From positions 109,942 to 173,941 of the forward strand of contig NZ_BMUZ01000007.1 in the NCBI RefSeq assembly GCF_014650455.1: DNA of 64,000 bases, in the 5' to 3' direction. The first letter of the stretch is position 1; each line of letters starts with the position of its first letter. The notes under the pieces were generated by a model. The model did not search any database. It was given only the letters and a program-made list of their open reading frames with translations, and was not told the DNA's origin. Below are positions 34,614 through 42,678 of the stretch, one piece after another. This DNA comes from Streptomyces xanthochromogenes. GTDB taxonomy: Bacteria; Actinomycetota; Actinomycetes; Streptomycetales; Streptomycetaceae. The position numbers and the translations under genes were made by a program.

Positions 34614-34652
34614 AACCTGGGCGTGCGCGCTGTCGGGGCGTATGGTGAGGGT

Positions 34653-35087
34653 ATGGATGAGACTTCTCCCCGGTCCGCCCGCAAGGGCGGGACCGCCGTC
34701 GAGGGCGACCCGGACGCGGACCTCGCGTTCGACGTGTTCGCCAAGACCTGTCCGTCGCGGCGCACGCTGGAGGACGTCACGGGGCGCTGGGGCAGCCTGA
34801 CACTGGGCGCGCTGCACGAGGGCAGCCTGCGCTTCAACGAGCTGCGGCGCCGGGTCGACGGCGTCAGCGAGAAGATGCTCTCCCAGACGCTGCACGCGCT
34901 GGAGCGCGACGGGCTCGTCCACCGGGAGGCCCAGCCGACGAACCCGCCGCGGGTGGACTACGAACTGACCCCGCTGGGGCGCGAGGTGGCCGAGCGGCTC
35001 CTCGCGCTCATCCACTTCGTGGAGGACCGGATGCCGTCGGTGCTGGACGCGCAGCAGAGCTACGACGTGGCGCGCGGGACCCGCTGA
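34653..35087 (+). CDS. HxlR-family transcriptional regulator
   Basis: 144 residues from ATG 34653; a GTG at 34623 would add ten residues. The winged-helix HxlR domain is clear: CPSRRTLEDVTGRWGSLTLGAL, LRFNELRRRVDGVSEKMLSQTLHALERDGLV and the wing VDYELTPLGREVAE. The cysteine in the N-terminal CPSRR segment is conserved in the family and senses electrophiles or redox in several members. The 3' end overlaps mutM antisense by 28 bases. Confidence 0.9.
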   Translation: MDETSPRSARKGGTAVEGDPDADLAFDVFAKTCPSRRTLEDVTGRWGSLTLGALHEGSLRFNELRRRVDGVSEKMLSQTLHALERDGLVHREAQPTNPPRVDYELTPLGREVAERLLALIHFVEDRMPSVLDAQQSYDVARGTR

Positions 35088-35929
35088 CACTTCGGGCAGA
35101 AGTAGCTGGACCGGTTCATCCAGGCGCGCCTGCGCATGGGCGTTCCGCAGCGCCGGCACGGCTCGCCCTCGCGGCCGTACGCGTCGAGCGAGCGGTCGAA
35201 GTAGCCGGATTCGCCGTTCACGTTGACGTAGAGGCTGTCGAAGCTGGTGCCGCCGACGGCGAGCGCCGCGTTCATCACGTCCCGTGCGTGGCCCAGGAGT
35301 TCGGCCGCCTTGGGACGGTTCAGGGTCGCCGTCGGGCGGTCGTAGTGCAGTTTGGCGCGCCAGAGCGCCTCGTCGGCGTAGATGTTGCCGACGCCGCTGA
35401 TGAGCGATTGATCGAGCAGTGCCCGTTTGACCGTGGTGCGCTTGAGCCGCAGCGCCACGAAGAAGGCCTCGTCGTCGAACTCGGGGTCCAGCGGATCCCG
35501 GGCGATGTGCGCGATGACGTCCGGGAGGCCGTCCGTGCTGTTGGCGGCGGTGTCGTGCAGTGAGAGCCCGCCGAAGGTGCGCTGGTCGACGAAGCGCAGC
35601 TCGGTGCCCGCGTCGTCCTGGAACCGCACCCGGATGCGCAGGTGTTTCTCGTCCGGGGCGTCCACGGGCTGCACCAGGAGCTGCCCGCTCATCCCGAGGT
35701 GCCCGAGCACGGAGGCATCGGTGTCGGCGAGCGGCAGCCACAGGTACTTGCCGCGCCGACGCGCGACTCCGATCCGGTGGCCCTTGAGCCGGTCCGCGAA
35801 GTCGTCGCCGCCCGCGAGGTGACGGCGTACCGCGCGGGGATGCAGCACCTCGACGTCCGCCACGGTGCGCCCGGCCACCCAGCGCTCAAGACCGCGCCGG
35901 ACCACTTCGACTTCAGGCAGCTCGGGCAT
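35060..35929 (-). CDS. mutM: formamidopyrimidine-DNA glycosylase
   Basis: 289 residues. The N-terminus MPELPEVEVVRRGLERW carries the catalytic Pro2 and Glu3. The middle has the helix-two-turn-helix region around LISGVGNIYADEALWRAKLH, and the C-terminus has a four-Cys zinc finger (CRRC ... CPKC). It removes oxidised purines such as 8-oxoguanine. The order mutM-rnc-rpmF-DUF177 is conserved in actinobacteria. Confidence 0.96.
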   Translation of the reverse strand: MPELPEVEVVRRGLERWVAGRTVADVEVLHPRAVRRHLAGGDDFADRLKGHRIGVARRRGKYLWLPLADTDASVLGHLGMSGQLLVQPVDAPDEKHLRIRVRFQDDAGTELRFVDQRTFGGLSLHDTAANSTDGLPDVIAHIARDPLDPEFDDEAFFVALRLKRTTVKRALLDQSLISGVGNIYADEALWRAKLHYDRPTATLNRPKAAELLGHARDVMNAALAVGGTSFDSLYVNVNGESGYFDRSLDAYGREGEPCRRCGTPMRRRAWMNRSSYFCPKCQRVPRATS

Positions 35930-36037
35930 GGCCGCAGATTACCCCCGTGGCGCCGGTCGAGTCGCGGCGGGCCCGTACAGAACGAAACCCCCGCCCGGCG
36001 CCGGGGCGCTGGACGGGGGTTCGCGAGGAAGCGACGG

Positions 36038-36850
36038 TCAGGCCGCCGAGCCACCGGCGGCGGGGGTCGGCGACCCGCCATCGGCAGGGGCGGCGACGGA
36101 GGCCTCGGCCGCCGTCTTGGCCCGCTCGTCGGCGGCGGCCTGAATGGCCCGCCATGCCGACTCCGCGGCCTGCTGCTCCGCTTCCTTCTTGCTGCGGCCG
36201 GTGCCGGTGCCGTACGAGACACCACCGACGCGGGCGGCAGCAGTGAAGGTCTTCTCGTGGTCGGGACCGGTTTCGGAGACCAGGTACTCGGGGACGCCGA
36301 GCCCTTCGGCCGCCGTCAGCTCCTGGAGACTGGTCTTCCAGTCCAGGCCGGCTCCGAGGTTCGAGGACTTCTCGATCAGGGGGTCGAACAGCTTGTGGAC
36401 GAGCGCGGACGCCGCCTCAAGACCCTGGTCGAGGTAGACAGCGCCGATCACCGCTTCAAGGGTGTCGGCGAGGATGGAAGCCTTGTCCCGGCCGCCCGTG
36501 CCCTCTTCACCCCGGCCGAGCCGGATGAAGGAGCCGAGTTCGAGCCCACGGCCCACCTCCGCGAGCGCACGAGAATTGACCACCGCGGCCCGGAGCTTGG
36601 CCAGTTGGCCTTCCGGAAGGTCGGGGTGGGTGCGGTACAGCGTGTCGGTGACGACCAGACCGAGCACCGAGTCCCCGAGGAACTCGAGCCGCTCATTGGT
36701 CGGCAGACCGCCGTTCTCGTACGCGTACGAACGGTGGGTGAGCGCACGCACCAGAAGGGCGGACTCGAGCTGATACCCGAGCCGCCCTTCCAGAAGCGTG
36801 TGGGACGAGGCCGTGTTGTTGTCCGCCTTTTTGGCGTTGGACTCAGACAT
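36038..36850 (-). CDS. rnc: ribonuclease III
   Basis: 270 residues from ATG 36850; an upstream in-frame extension lacks family similarity and overlaps rpmF. The RNase III signature NERLEFLGDSVLGLVVTD is intact with its catalytic acidic residues, the second acidic motif is DTLEAVIGAVYLD, and a double-stranded RNA binding domain follows (DWKTSLQELTAAEGLGVPEY to SAWRAI). An Ala/Pro-rich tail ends the protein. In Streptomyces this gene (absB) affects antibiotic production globally. Confidence 0.96.
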   Translation of the reverse strand: MSESNAKKADNNTASSHTLLEGRLGYQLESALLVRALTHRSYAYENGGLPTNERLEFLGDSVLGLVVTDTLYRTHPDLPEGQLAKLRAAVVNSRALAEVGRGLELGSFIRLGRGEEGTGGRDKASILADTLEAVIGAVYLDQGLEAASALVHKLFDPLIEKSSNLGAGLDWKTSLQELTAAEGLGVPEYLVSETGPDHEKTFTAAARVGGVSYGTGTGRSKKEAEQQAAESAWRAIQAAADERAKTAAEASVAAPADGGSPTPAAGGSAA

Positions 36851-36869
36851 CGGGCCTCTCACCAGCCGC

Positions 36870-37043
36870 TCAGACCTCGAGGACCTGGCGCTTGTTGTAC
36901 GTGCCGCAGCTCGGGCACGCGATGTGCTGGAGCTTCGGCTCATGGCAGCGCTCGCACGCAACCAGGGTGGGGACCGCAGCCTTCCACTGCGACCGGCGGT
37001 GGCGCGTGTTGCTGCGCGACATCTTCCGCTTCGGAACAGCCAC
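36870..37043 (-). CDS. rpmF: 50S ribosomal protein L32
   Basis: 57 residues read from GTG 37043: MAVPKRKMSRSNTRHRRSQW and ending YNKRQVLEV. Two CxxC pairs (CERC and CPSC) form the zinc-binding form of L32. It starts two bases after the stop of the DUF177 gene, and the two are almost always paired. The rnc start follows 19 bases downstream. Confidence 0.95.
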   Translation of the reverse strand: MAVPKRKMSRSNTRHRRSQWKAAVPTLVACERCHEPKLQHIACPSCGTYNKRQVLEV

Positions 37044-37045
37044 GG

Positions 37046-37693
37046 CTACTTCTCCTGCTTCTCGGCGGCATCCTGCACGTCAGACGCAGTGCCGCTCATG
37101 TTGTCCTTCTCGCCGTCCTGGATGGTCCCGGCGAGTCCCTGCAATGCCGCCCAACGAATGTCGACGGCGTCATGGTGGTGGTCCGGGTCGTCCGCCAGGC
37201 GCGCTCCGCATTCGGAACACAGACCCGGGCAGTCCTCCCGGCACACCGGCTGCATCGGCAGTGCGAGCACTACCGCATCACGCAGCAAGGGCTCGAGGTC
37301 GAACAGGCCGTCCTCGAGCGGAATCATGTCCTCGTCGTCCTCGGCATCGTCGTCCGCGGCTGCCTTGCGGCGGCCCCGGTCGTCGGTGTCGGGGTACGAG
37401 AACATTTCCTGGAAGTCCACTTCAACATCCTGCTGAAGCGGCTCCAGACACCTTACGCACTCACCCTCGGCCGATGCACGGGCGGTGCCTGTGACAAGCA
37501 CCCCTTCCATGACCGACTCCAGGCGGAGCTCGATGTCCACGGGCCTGCCCTCGGGCACGTGGATCACCTCGGGAATCCCGAGTTCCTTCGGGGCCTCCAC
37601 GGTGCGGGTCAGACGCTGGAGCGCACCGGGACGCCGTCCCAGCTCGTGTGTGTCGAACACGAGGGGATTGCGGTGGTCGAGGCGCGTGCTCAG
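37046..37693 (-). CDS. YceD-family (DUF177) protein
   Basis: The homologous part begins LSTRLDHRNPLVFDTHELGR. No ATG, GTG or TTG exists in frame for about 68 codons upstream, so the likely start is CTG at 37693, four bases after a GGGAAG site; this gives 215 residues. Two CxxC-type pairs (CVRC, CREDCPGLCSEC) and a central acidic segment are typical of the family. Its role, probably in 23S rRNA or L32-linked ribosome assembly, is inferred from its constant pairing with rpmF. Confidence 0.8.
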   Translation of the reverse strand: MSTRLDHRNPLVFDTHELGRRPGALQRLTRTVEAPKELGIPEVIHVPEGRPVDIELRLESVMEGVLVTGTARASAEGECVRCLEPLQQDVEVDFQEMFSYPDTDDRGRRKAAADDDAEDDEDMIPLEDGLFDLEPLLRDAVVLALPMQPVCREDCPGLCSECGARLADDPDHHHDAVDIRWAALQGLAGTIQDGEKDNMSGTASDVQDAAEKQEK

Positions 37694-37859
37694 GGTTCTT
37701 CCCGCTTTCAGGGTCGTGGAGTGGCTGCCACCGGCTTCGCGGAGCGAATCGGGCAGCTTGGATCGCGGACGTACGCGCGACCGAAGAACCAGGATACTGG
37801 ACCGGCCGCGATAGACCCAATCCGGTCCGGTTCCCCCCGTTCGGGCCGTCCGCGGACCG

Positions 37860-38951
37860 CTAGGAGCGGTTCTGTCCGTGCCCCTGTTCGTAGGCACGCA
37901 GCTGGTCCAGGTCGATCATGCTGGTGTCGAAGAGGCTGGTCTCGTCGAGCGCCGCCTGCTGCGGCTGGTGCTGCGGCTGCGGTGGCATCCCGTACTGCCC
38001 GGCGTCCGGAGCCGTGTACTGCTGCCCGCCCTGGTCGTAGCCGTACGGATCCTGCTGGGCGTACCCGTACTGCGCGTACTGGTCCTGCTGCTGGGCCTGG
38101 GGCTGATAGGCGTACGGGTCCTGCTGCGGCTGCTGGTAGCCGTACGGGTCGTAGGCCGGGGGCTGCTGCTGGGCCGGGATGTGCGCCTCGGCGGCCGCGT
38201 GGGCGGCGGCCGGCTCGGGCTCGGCGAGTTCGGCGAGGCCTGCCAGGTAGTCGGCGTCGCTGGTGTGCTGGTGCAGGCCGCTCGCCGCGTCCTGGGCGGC
38301 CATGTGGGCACCGAGCTCGTCGGAGGCGGTCCTGCCGTGCAGCTTGAGCCGGCCGCGGCCGACCGCTTCGAGGGTCTTGGCGAGCACGGCCTCGAAGGCG
38401 CCCAGCTTGGCGTCGACGTACTCGTCGGCCCGGTGGATCAGGGTCCCCGGGTCCGAGCTGTACTCGGGGGCGTCCTCGTCCGTGCGGCCCTGGTCGTCCA
38501 GGCCGGGGCCGCGGCCGAGCAGCTTCTCGCGGCCGCGGTCGACCGAACCGATGGTCTTGGTGAGGACGACCTCGAAGTTGGCGAGCTTGGAGTCGACGTA
38601 GTCGTCGGCCTCGGCGCGGATCTCCTCGGCGTCCCGGCGGGCCTCGTCGAGGATGCGGTCGGCCTCGTCCTGGGACTGGCGGGCGACGGCGGTGTCGGAG
38701 ATCAGGGTGCCGCGCTGGGCGTGCGCGGACTCGATGATCCGCTCGGCCTCCTGACGGGCCTGCTCGACCATCTGCTCCCGGCCGCCGATCAGCTCCTGTG
38801 CCTGGGCGAGCGAGCCGGGCAGGGCCTGGCGCACCTCTTCCAGCATCGCGAGGAGGTCGGCGCGGTTGACCACGCACGAGGCCGACATGGGCATGGACCG
38901 GGCGCTGCCGACCACCTCGACGATCTCGTCGAGCTTCTTCTGCACGTCCAC
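37860..38951 (-). CDS. DivIVA-like coiled-coil protein with Tyr/Gln-rich tail
   Basis: 363 residues. Residues 1-150 are helical and coiled-coil (MDVQKKLDEIVEVVGSARSM; EQMVEQARQEAERIIESAHA), with similarity to ATP synthase b-subunit and DivIVA-like cell-division proteins. Residues 115-146 and 175-206 are an internal duplication offset by exactly 60 residues (ADDYVDSKLANFEVVLTKT and ADEYVDAKLGAFEAVLAKT). From about 260 to 335 the tail is rich in Gln, Tyr, Pro and Gly (repeats such as DPYGYQQPQQDPYAYQ), then an acidic end. It is cytoplasmic and of unknown function. Confidence 0.8.
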   Translation of the reverse strand: MDVQKKLDEIVEVVGSARSMPMSASCVVNRADLLAMLEEVRQALPGSLAQAQELIGGREQMVEQARQEAERIIESAHAQRGTLISDTAVARQSQDEADRILDEARRDAEEIRAEADDYVDSKLANFEVVLTKTIGSVDRGREKLLGRGPGLDDQGRTDEDAPEYSSDPGTLIHRADEYVDAKLGAFEAVLAKTLEAVGRGRLKLHGRTASDELGAHMAAQDAASGLHQHTSDADYLAGLAELAEPEPAAAHAAAEAHIPAQQQPPAYDPYGYQQPQQDPYAYQPQAQQQDQYAQYGYAQQDPYGYDQGGQQYTAPDAGQYGMPPQPQHQPQQAALDETSLFDTSMIDLDQLRAYEQGHGQNRS

Positions 38952-39070
38952 CGGTGATCGCCACTCTTCTAACGGATTGGAGACGGACGGGACGACTGTA
39001 AGGCCAGTCGGCGCCCGCCCGACACCGGATGACGGACTGTCAGCGATCCGTCCCCCGACCGCTCAGCGGC

Positions 39071-39550
39071 TCACTTCTGGGCGAGCCGGGCGACCAGGGC
39101 CTCGTGGACGGCGGCCGGCAGCAGGTGGGAGACGTCTCCGCCCCAGGTCGCCACCTCCTTGACCAGCGAGGACGACAGGAAGCTGTACGTCGGGTTGGTC
39201 GGCACGAACAAGGTCTCGACGCCGGACAGCCCGTTGTTCATCTGGGCCATCTGCAACTCGTAGTCGAAGTCGCTGACGGCGCGGAGGCCCTTGACGATCG
39301 CGGGGATGTCCCGCTGCTTGCAGAAGTCGACGAGCAGCCCGTGGAAGGACTCGACCTCCACGTTGCCGAGGTCGGCCGTCACCTCACGGATCAGATCGAG
39401 CCTTTCCTCGACGGCGAACAGGCCCTTCTTCGACTGATTGATCATCACCGCGACGTGTACGACGTCGTACAGCCGGGAGGCACGGGCGATGATGTCGAGG
39501 TGTCCGTTGGTGATGGGGTCAAAGGACCCCGGACAGACGGCGCGGCGCAT
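39071..39550 (-). CDS. coaD: phosphopantetheine adenylyltransferase
   Basis: 159 residues from ATG 39550 (MRRAVCPGSFDPITNGHLDI), with GAGGGA upstream. Another ATG at 39580 overlaps the rsmD stop (ATGA) but adds residues not found in the family. The nucleotidyltransferase T/HxGH-type motif is NGHLD, and the FVPTNPTYSFLSSSLVKEVA segment is typical. It makes dephospho-CoA from phosphopantetheine and ATP. Confidence 0.95.
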   Translation of the reverse strand: MRRAVCPGSFDPITNGHLDIIARASRLYDVVHVAVMINQSKKGLFAVEERLDLIREVTADLGNVEVESFHGLLVDFCKQRDIPAIVKGLRAVSDFDYELQMAQMNNGLSGVETLFVPTNPTYSFLSSSLVKEVATWGGDVSHLLPAAVHEALVARLAQK

Positions 39551-39576
39551 CTGATGTCCCTCGCTCTCCGGTCCGG

Positions 39577-40173
39577 TCATGGGGTGTCTCGCGGTGCGTT
39601 TTCGCACGTGGAGGCGGCGCGACCGTACCAAAGCGTGCCCTCGCCGTAACGACGGGCCCGCAGCGCTTCGAATCCTTCGGGCCAGCCGAATTCCCCGCCT
39701 CTGGTGCTGCGCTCCACGGTGACGAGACAGTCCTCCGCGAGCCAGCCCCCACGGCCGAGTGTGAGCAGGATCTCCCGAAGATCGTCATCGGTGACGACGT
39801 ACGGAGGATCGAGGAAGACCACGTCGTAGGGAGCGGCGGGCGCCGGTCCTGTCACGATCTGTTCCGCTTTGCCGGTACGCACCTCGGCGCCCGGCAGCTT
39901 GAGCGCGGCCACGTTGTCGCGGACCGTGCGGGCGGCGCGGGTGTCGGCCTCGACGAGCAGGGCGTGGGCGGCGCCCCGGGAGAGCGCCTCCAGGCCCACG
40001 GCTCCCGACCCGGCGTACAGATCGGCGATCCGGATGCCGTCGAGCGTGCCGAGCAGCGCCTCCCAGGTGGAGAAGAGGCCCTCGCGCGCCCGGTCGGAGG
40101 TGGGGCGGGTGCCGGTGCCCGGCGGTACGGCCAGGCGGCGTCCACCGGCCCGGCCGGCGATCACGCGGGTCAT
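39577..40173 (-). CDS. rsmD: 16S rRNA (guanine966-N2)-methyltransferase RsmD
   Basis: 198 residues from ATG 40173 with AAGGACTGAG upstream. It has TRVIAGRAGGRRL at the N-terminus, the SAM motif IADLYAGSGAVGLEALSRG and the catalytic DPPY in VVFLDPPYV. The reading frame remains open far upstream through the repeat and antisense to recG, but that part is shadow. It is followed directly by coaD, the usual order. Confidence 0.94.
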   Translation of the reverse strand: MTRVIAGRAGGRRLAVPPGTGTRPTSDRAREGLFSTWEALLGTLDGIRIADLYAGSGAVGLEALSRGAAHALLVEADTRAARTVRDNVAALKLPGAEVRTGKAEQIVTGPAPAAPYDVVFLDPPYVVTDDDLREILLTLGRGGWLAEDCLVTVERSTRGGEFGWPEGFEALRARRYGEGTLWYGRAASTCENAPRDTP

Positions 40174-40190
40174 CTCAGTCCTTGTCCGTG

Positions 40191-40316
40191 TCCATGCGGT
40201 CCCTGCGGGCCGTGCGGTTCGTGGGGTTGGCCGTCCGGTCCGTGCGGTCCGTGCGGTTGCCCGTGCGGTCCCCGCGGTCCGTGCGGTCCCTGCGGTCCCT
40301 GCGGTTCCTGCGTCGG
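40191..40316. repeat. GTGCGGTCC-type short tandem repeat between rsmD and recG
   Basis: Nine-base units close to GTGCGGTCC or CTGCGGTCC recur about a dozen times, sometimes separated by variants such as GTGCGGTTC or GTGCGGTTGCCC. The array fills the gap between the rsmD start and the recG stop. It has no stop codon in several frames. It reads as Arg/Ser/Val-rich on the plus strand and Thr/Ala/Gly/Arg-rich on the minus strand. It does not look like a gene. Confidence 0.75.
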
Positions 40317-40334
40317 ATGTGCTCCCCCAGTCTC

Positions 40335-42548
40335 TCAGCCCTTGTCGAGGTACTGCTCGCGGTCCTTGTCGAGCAGGGCGTCCAGAGCCGTGCGCAGACC
40401 CGGCAGCCGGTCGAGCTCGGGGTCGGCGGCGACGACCGTGACGGCCTCCTCGCGGGCCGCGGCGATGACCTCCTCGTCGTCGATGACGGTGAGCATCCGC
40501 AGCGAGGAGCGCACTCCGGACTGGGCCTGGCCCAGCACGTCTCCCTCGCGGCGCTGTTCGAGGTCGATGCGGGAGAGCTCGAAGCCGTCGAGCGTGCCGG
40601 CCACGGCGTTGAGCCGGGCCCGGGCCGGGCTCGCCTCGGGCATGTCGGTCACGAGCAGGCACAGACCGGGCGCGGAGCCACGGCCGACGCGGCCGCGCAG
40701 CTGGTGGAGCTGGGAGACGCCGAAGCGGTCGGCATCCATGATCACCATCGCGGTGGCGTTCGGCACGTTCACCCCGACCTCGATGACGGTGGTGGCGACC
40801 AGGACGTCCACCTCGCCGGCGCCGAACCGGCGCATCACGGCGTCCTTGTCGTCCGGCTGCATCCTGCCGTGCAGGATCTCGACGCGCAGCCCCTGCAGCG
40901 GGCCCTTCGCCAGCTGCCCGGCGGTCTCGATCACGGCGAGCGGCGGCCGCTTGTCGGCGGTCTCGGCCTCCTCCGCCTTCTTCTTGCCCTTGGCGGTCTT
41001 CGCCTCCTCCTCGTCGTCCCCGATGCGCGGGCAGACCACGTACGCCTGGTGTCCCTTGTCGACCTCCTCGCGGACCCGCTCCCAGGCGCGGGCCAGGAAG
41101 TGCGGCTTGTCCTGGGCGGGCACGACGTGGCTGGCGATGGGCGAGCGGCCGGCGGGCAGCTGGTCGAGGACGGAGGTCTCCAGGTCGCCGAAGACGGTCA
41201 TGGCGACCGTGCGCGGGATGGGCGTGGCCGTCATGACGAGCAGGTGCGGGGGCTGCTTGCCCTTGCCGCGCAGGGCGTCGCGCTGCTCGACGCCGAAGCG
41301 GTGCTGCTCGTCGACGACGACCAGGCCCAGGTCGTGGAACTGCACCTTGTCCTCGATGAGGGCGTGGGTGCCGATGACCAGGCCCGCTTCGCCGGTGACC
41401 AGGTCGAGCAGGGCCTGGCGCCGGGCGGGCATCCCCATCGAGCCGGTGAGCAGTACCACCTTGGTGCCCTGCTCGGACCCGCCGAGCAGGCCGCCCTCGG
41501 CGAGCTCGCCCATCATCTCGGTGATCGAGCGGTGGTGCTGCTGGGCCAGGACCTCGGTGGGGGCGAGCATCGCGGCCTGGCCGCCCGAGTCGACCACGGC
41601 GAGCATGGCGCGCAGCGCGACCATCGTCTTTCCGGAGCCGACCTCGCCCTGGAGCAGGCGGTGCATCGGGTGCTCGGTCGCCAGGTCGTCGAAGATCTCC
41701 GCGGAGACCTTCTCCTGGCCCTCGGTGAGCGTGAAGGGCAGCTTGGCGTCGAAGGCGTCGAGCAGGCCGCCGGGGGCCGGTCGCCTTGCCACGGCGGGGA
41801 GTTGACCGTCCGCGTGGCGGCGGCGGGCGAGCGCCACCTGGAGGACGAAGGCCTCGTCCCACTTCAGGCGCTGGCGCGCGTCCTCGATGTCGGCCTTGGT
41901 GTGCGGCCGGTGGACCTTCAGGAGGGCCTCGGGCAGGGGGACGAACCCGCGCCCCTCGCGCAGCGACTCGGGCAGCGGGTCGACGGCCTCCTGGGCGCTG
42001 GGCAGCACCGCGTCGACCGCCTTGGCGATCTTCCAGGACTCCAGGCCCTTGCAGGCCGGGTAGATCGGGATGAGGGCGCCCGCCCACGAGTCGATGTCCG
42101 CCGTGTCGTCCCCCTCGGCGGCGTCCGCGCCCAGCTTGGCGTAGGTGGGGTGGGCGAGCTGCATGCGGCGGTTGAACATCGACACCTTGCCGGCGAACAT
42201 CGCCCGGCTGCCGGGCAGCAGTTCCTTGTGCGGCTTGTGGATGCCCCGCCCGAAGAACACCAGTTGGAGCCGGCCGCTGCCGTCGGTGATGGTGATCTCC
42301 AGGCGCTGGCCGCGCCCGCCGTTGAAGGTGTGCACCCGGGCGTCGGCGACCTGGGCGACGACGGTGACGTCCTCGTCCAGGGGGAGCTCGGCCAGCTTGG
42401 TGAGCTGGCCGCGCTCCTCGTAGCGCCGCGGGTAGTGGTGCAGGAGGTCGCCGACCGTGTGCAGGTCGAGGTGCTCGGCCATCACCTTCGCGGTGGGTCC
42501 GCCGAGCAGCTTCTTCAGTGGTTCTTCGAGCGCAGGCACGCGATCCAT
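40335..42548 (-). CDS. recG: ATP-dependent DNA helicase RecG
   Basis: 737 residues from ATG 42548 (MDRVPALEEPLKKLLGGPTA). The N-terminal wedge/OB domain is followed by helicase domain 1 with Walker A GEVGSGKTMVALRAML and DEQH box VVVDEQHRFGVEQR, and domain 2 with DRFGVSQLHQLRGRVGRG. A Lys/Glu-rich insertion (about 545-565) lies between motifs. It reverses replication forks and resolves branched DNA. It follows the DAK-domain gene in the conserved order. Confidence 0.95.
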   Translation of the reverse strand: MDRVPALEEPLKKLLGGPTAKVMAEHLDLHTVGDLLHHYPRRYEERGQLTKLAELPLDEDVTVVAQVADARVHTFNGGRGQRLEITITDGSGRLQLVFFGRGIHKPHKELLPGSRAMFAGKVSMFNRRMQLAHPTYAKLGADAAEGDDTADIDSWAGALIPIYPACKGLESWKIAKAVDAVLPSAQEAVDPLPESLREGRGFVPLPEALLKVHRPHTKADIEDARQRLKWDEAFVLQVALARRRHADGQLPAVARRPAPGGLLDAFDAKLPFTLTEGQEKVSAEIFDDLATEHPMHRLLQGEVGSGKTMVALRAMLAVVDSGGQAAMLAPTEVLAQQHHRSITEMMGELAEGGLLGGSEQGTKVVLLTGSMGMPARRQALLDLVTGEAGLVIGTHALIEDKVQFHDLGLVVVDEQHRFGVEQRDALRGKGKQPPHLLVMTATPIPRTVAMTVFGDLETSVLDQLPAGRSPIASHVVPAQDKPHFLARAWERVREEVDKGHQAYVVCPRIGDDEEEAKTAKGKKKAEEAETADKRPPLAVIETAGQLAKGPLQGLRVEILHGRMQPDDKDAVMRRFGAGEVDVLVATTVIEVGVNVPNATAMVIMDADRFGVSQLHQLRGRVGRGSAPGLCLLVTDMPEASPARARLNAVAGTLDGFELSRIDLEQRREGDVLGQAQSGVRSSLRMLTVIDDEEVIAAAREEAVTVVAADPELDRLPGLRTALDALLDKDREQYLDKG

Positions 42549-42678
42549 TGCACACCACCGGACTGACAGCCCGCCAAAGCCTGTGGACAACCGCAGGTCA
42601 AACCCGTGCCGCGGGCGCCACGGGAACCCCCGCCGCCATGGGCACCCGGGCGTCATGTGCACCCGGGCGACCGGGGTG

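Noticed and set aside
40191..40316. CRISPR array or coding gene in the GTGCGGTCC repeat
   Set aside because: The units are nine bases with no unique spacers, and there are no cas genes, ribosome site or start codon.
39577..42558. 993-residue minus-strand frame spanning rsmD, the repeat and recG
   Set aside because: Only the last 198 codons match RsmD. The rest is antiparallel or out-of-frame to recG, and the repeat merely lacks stop codons, a common artefact of very high GC.
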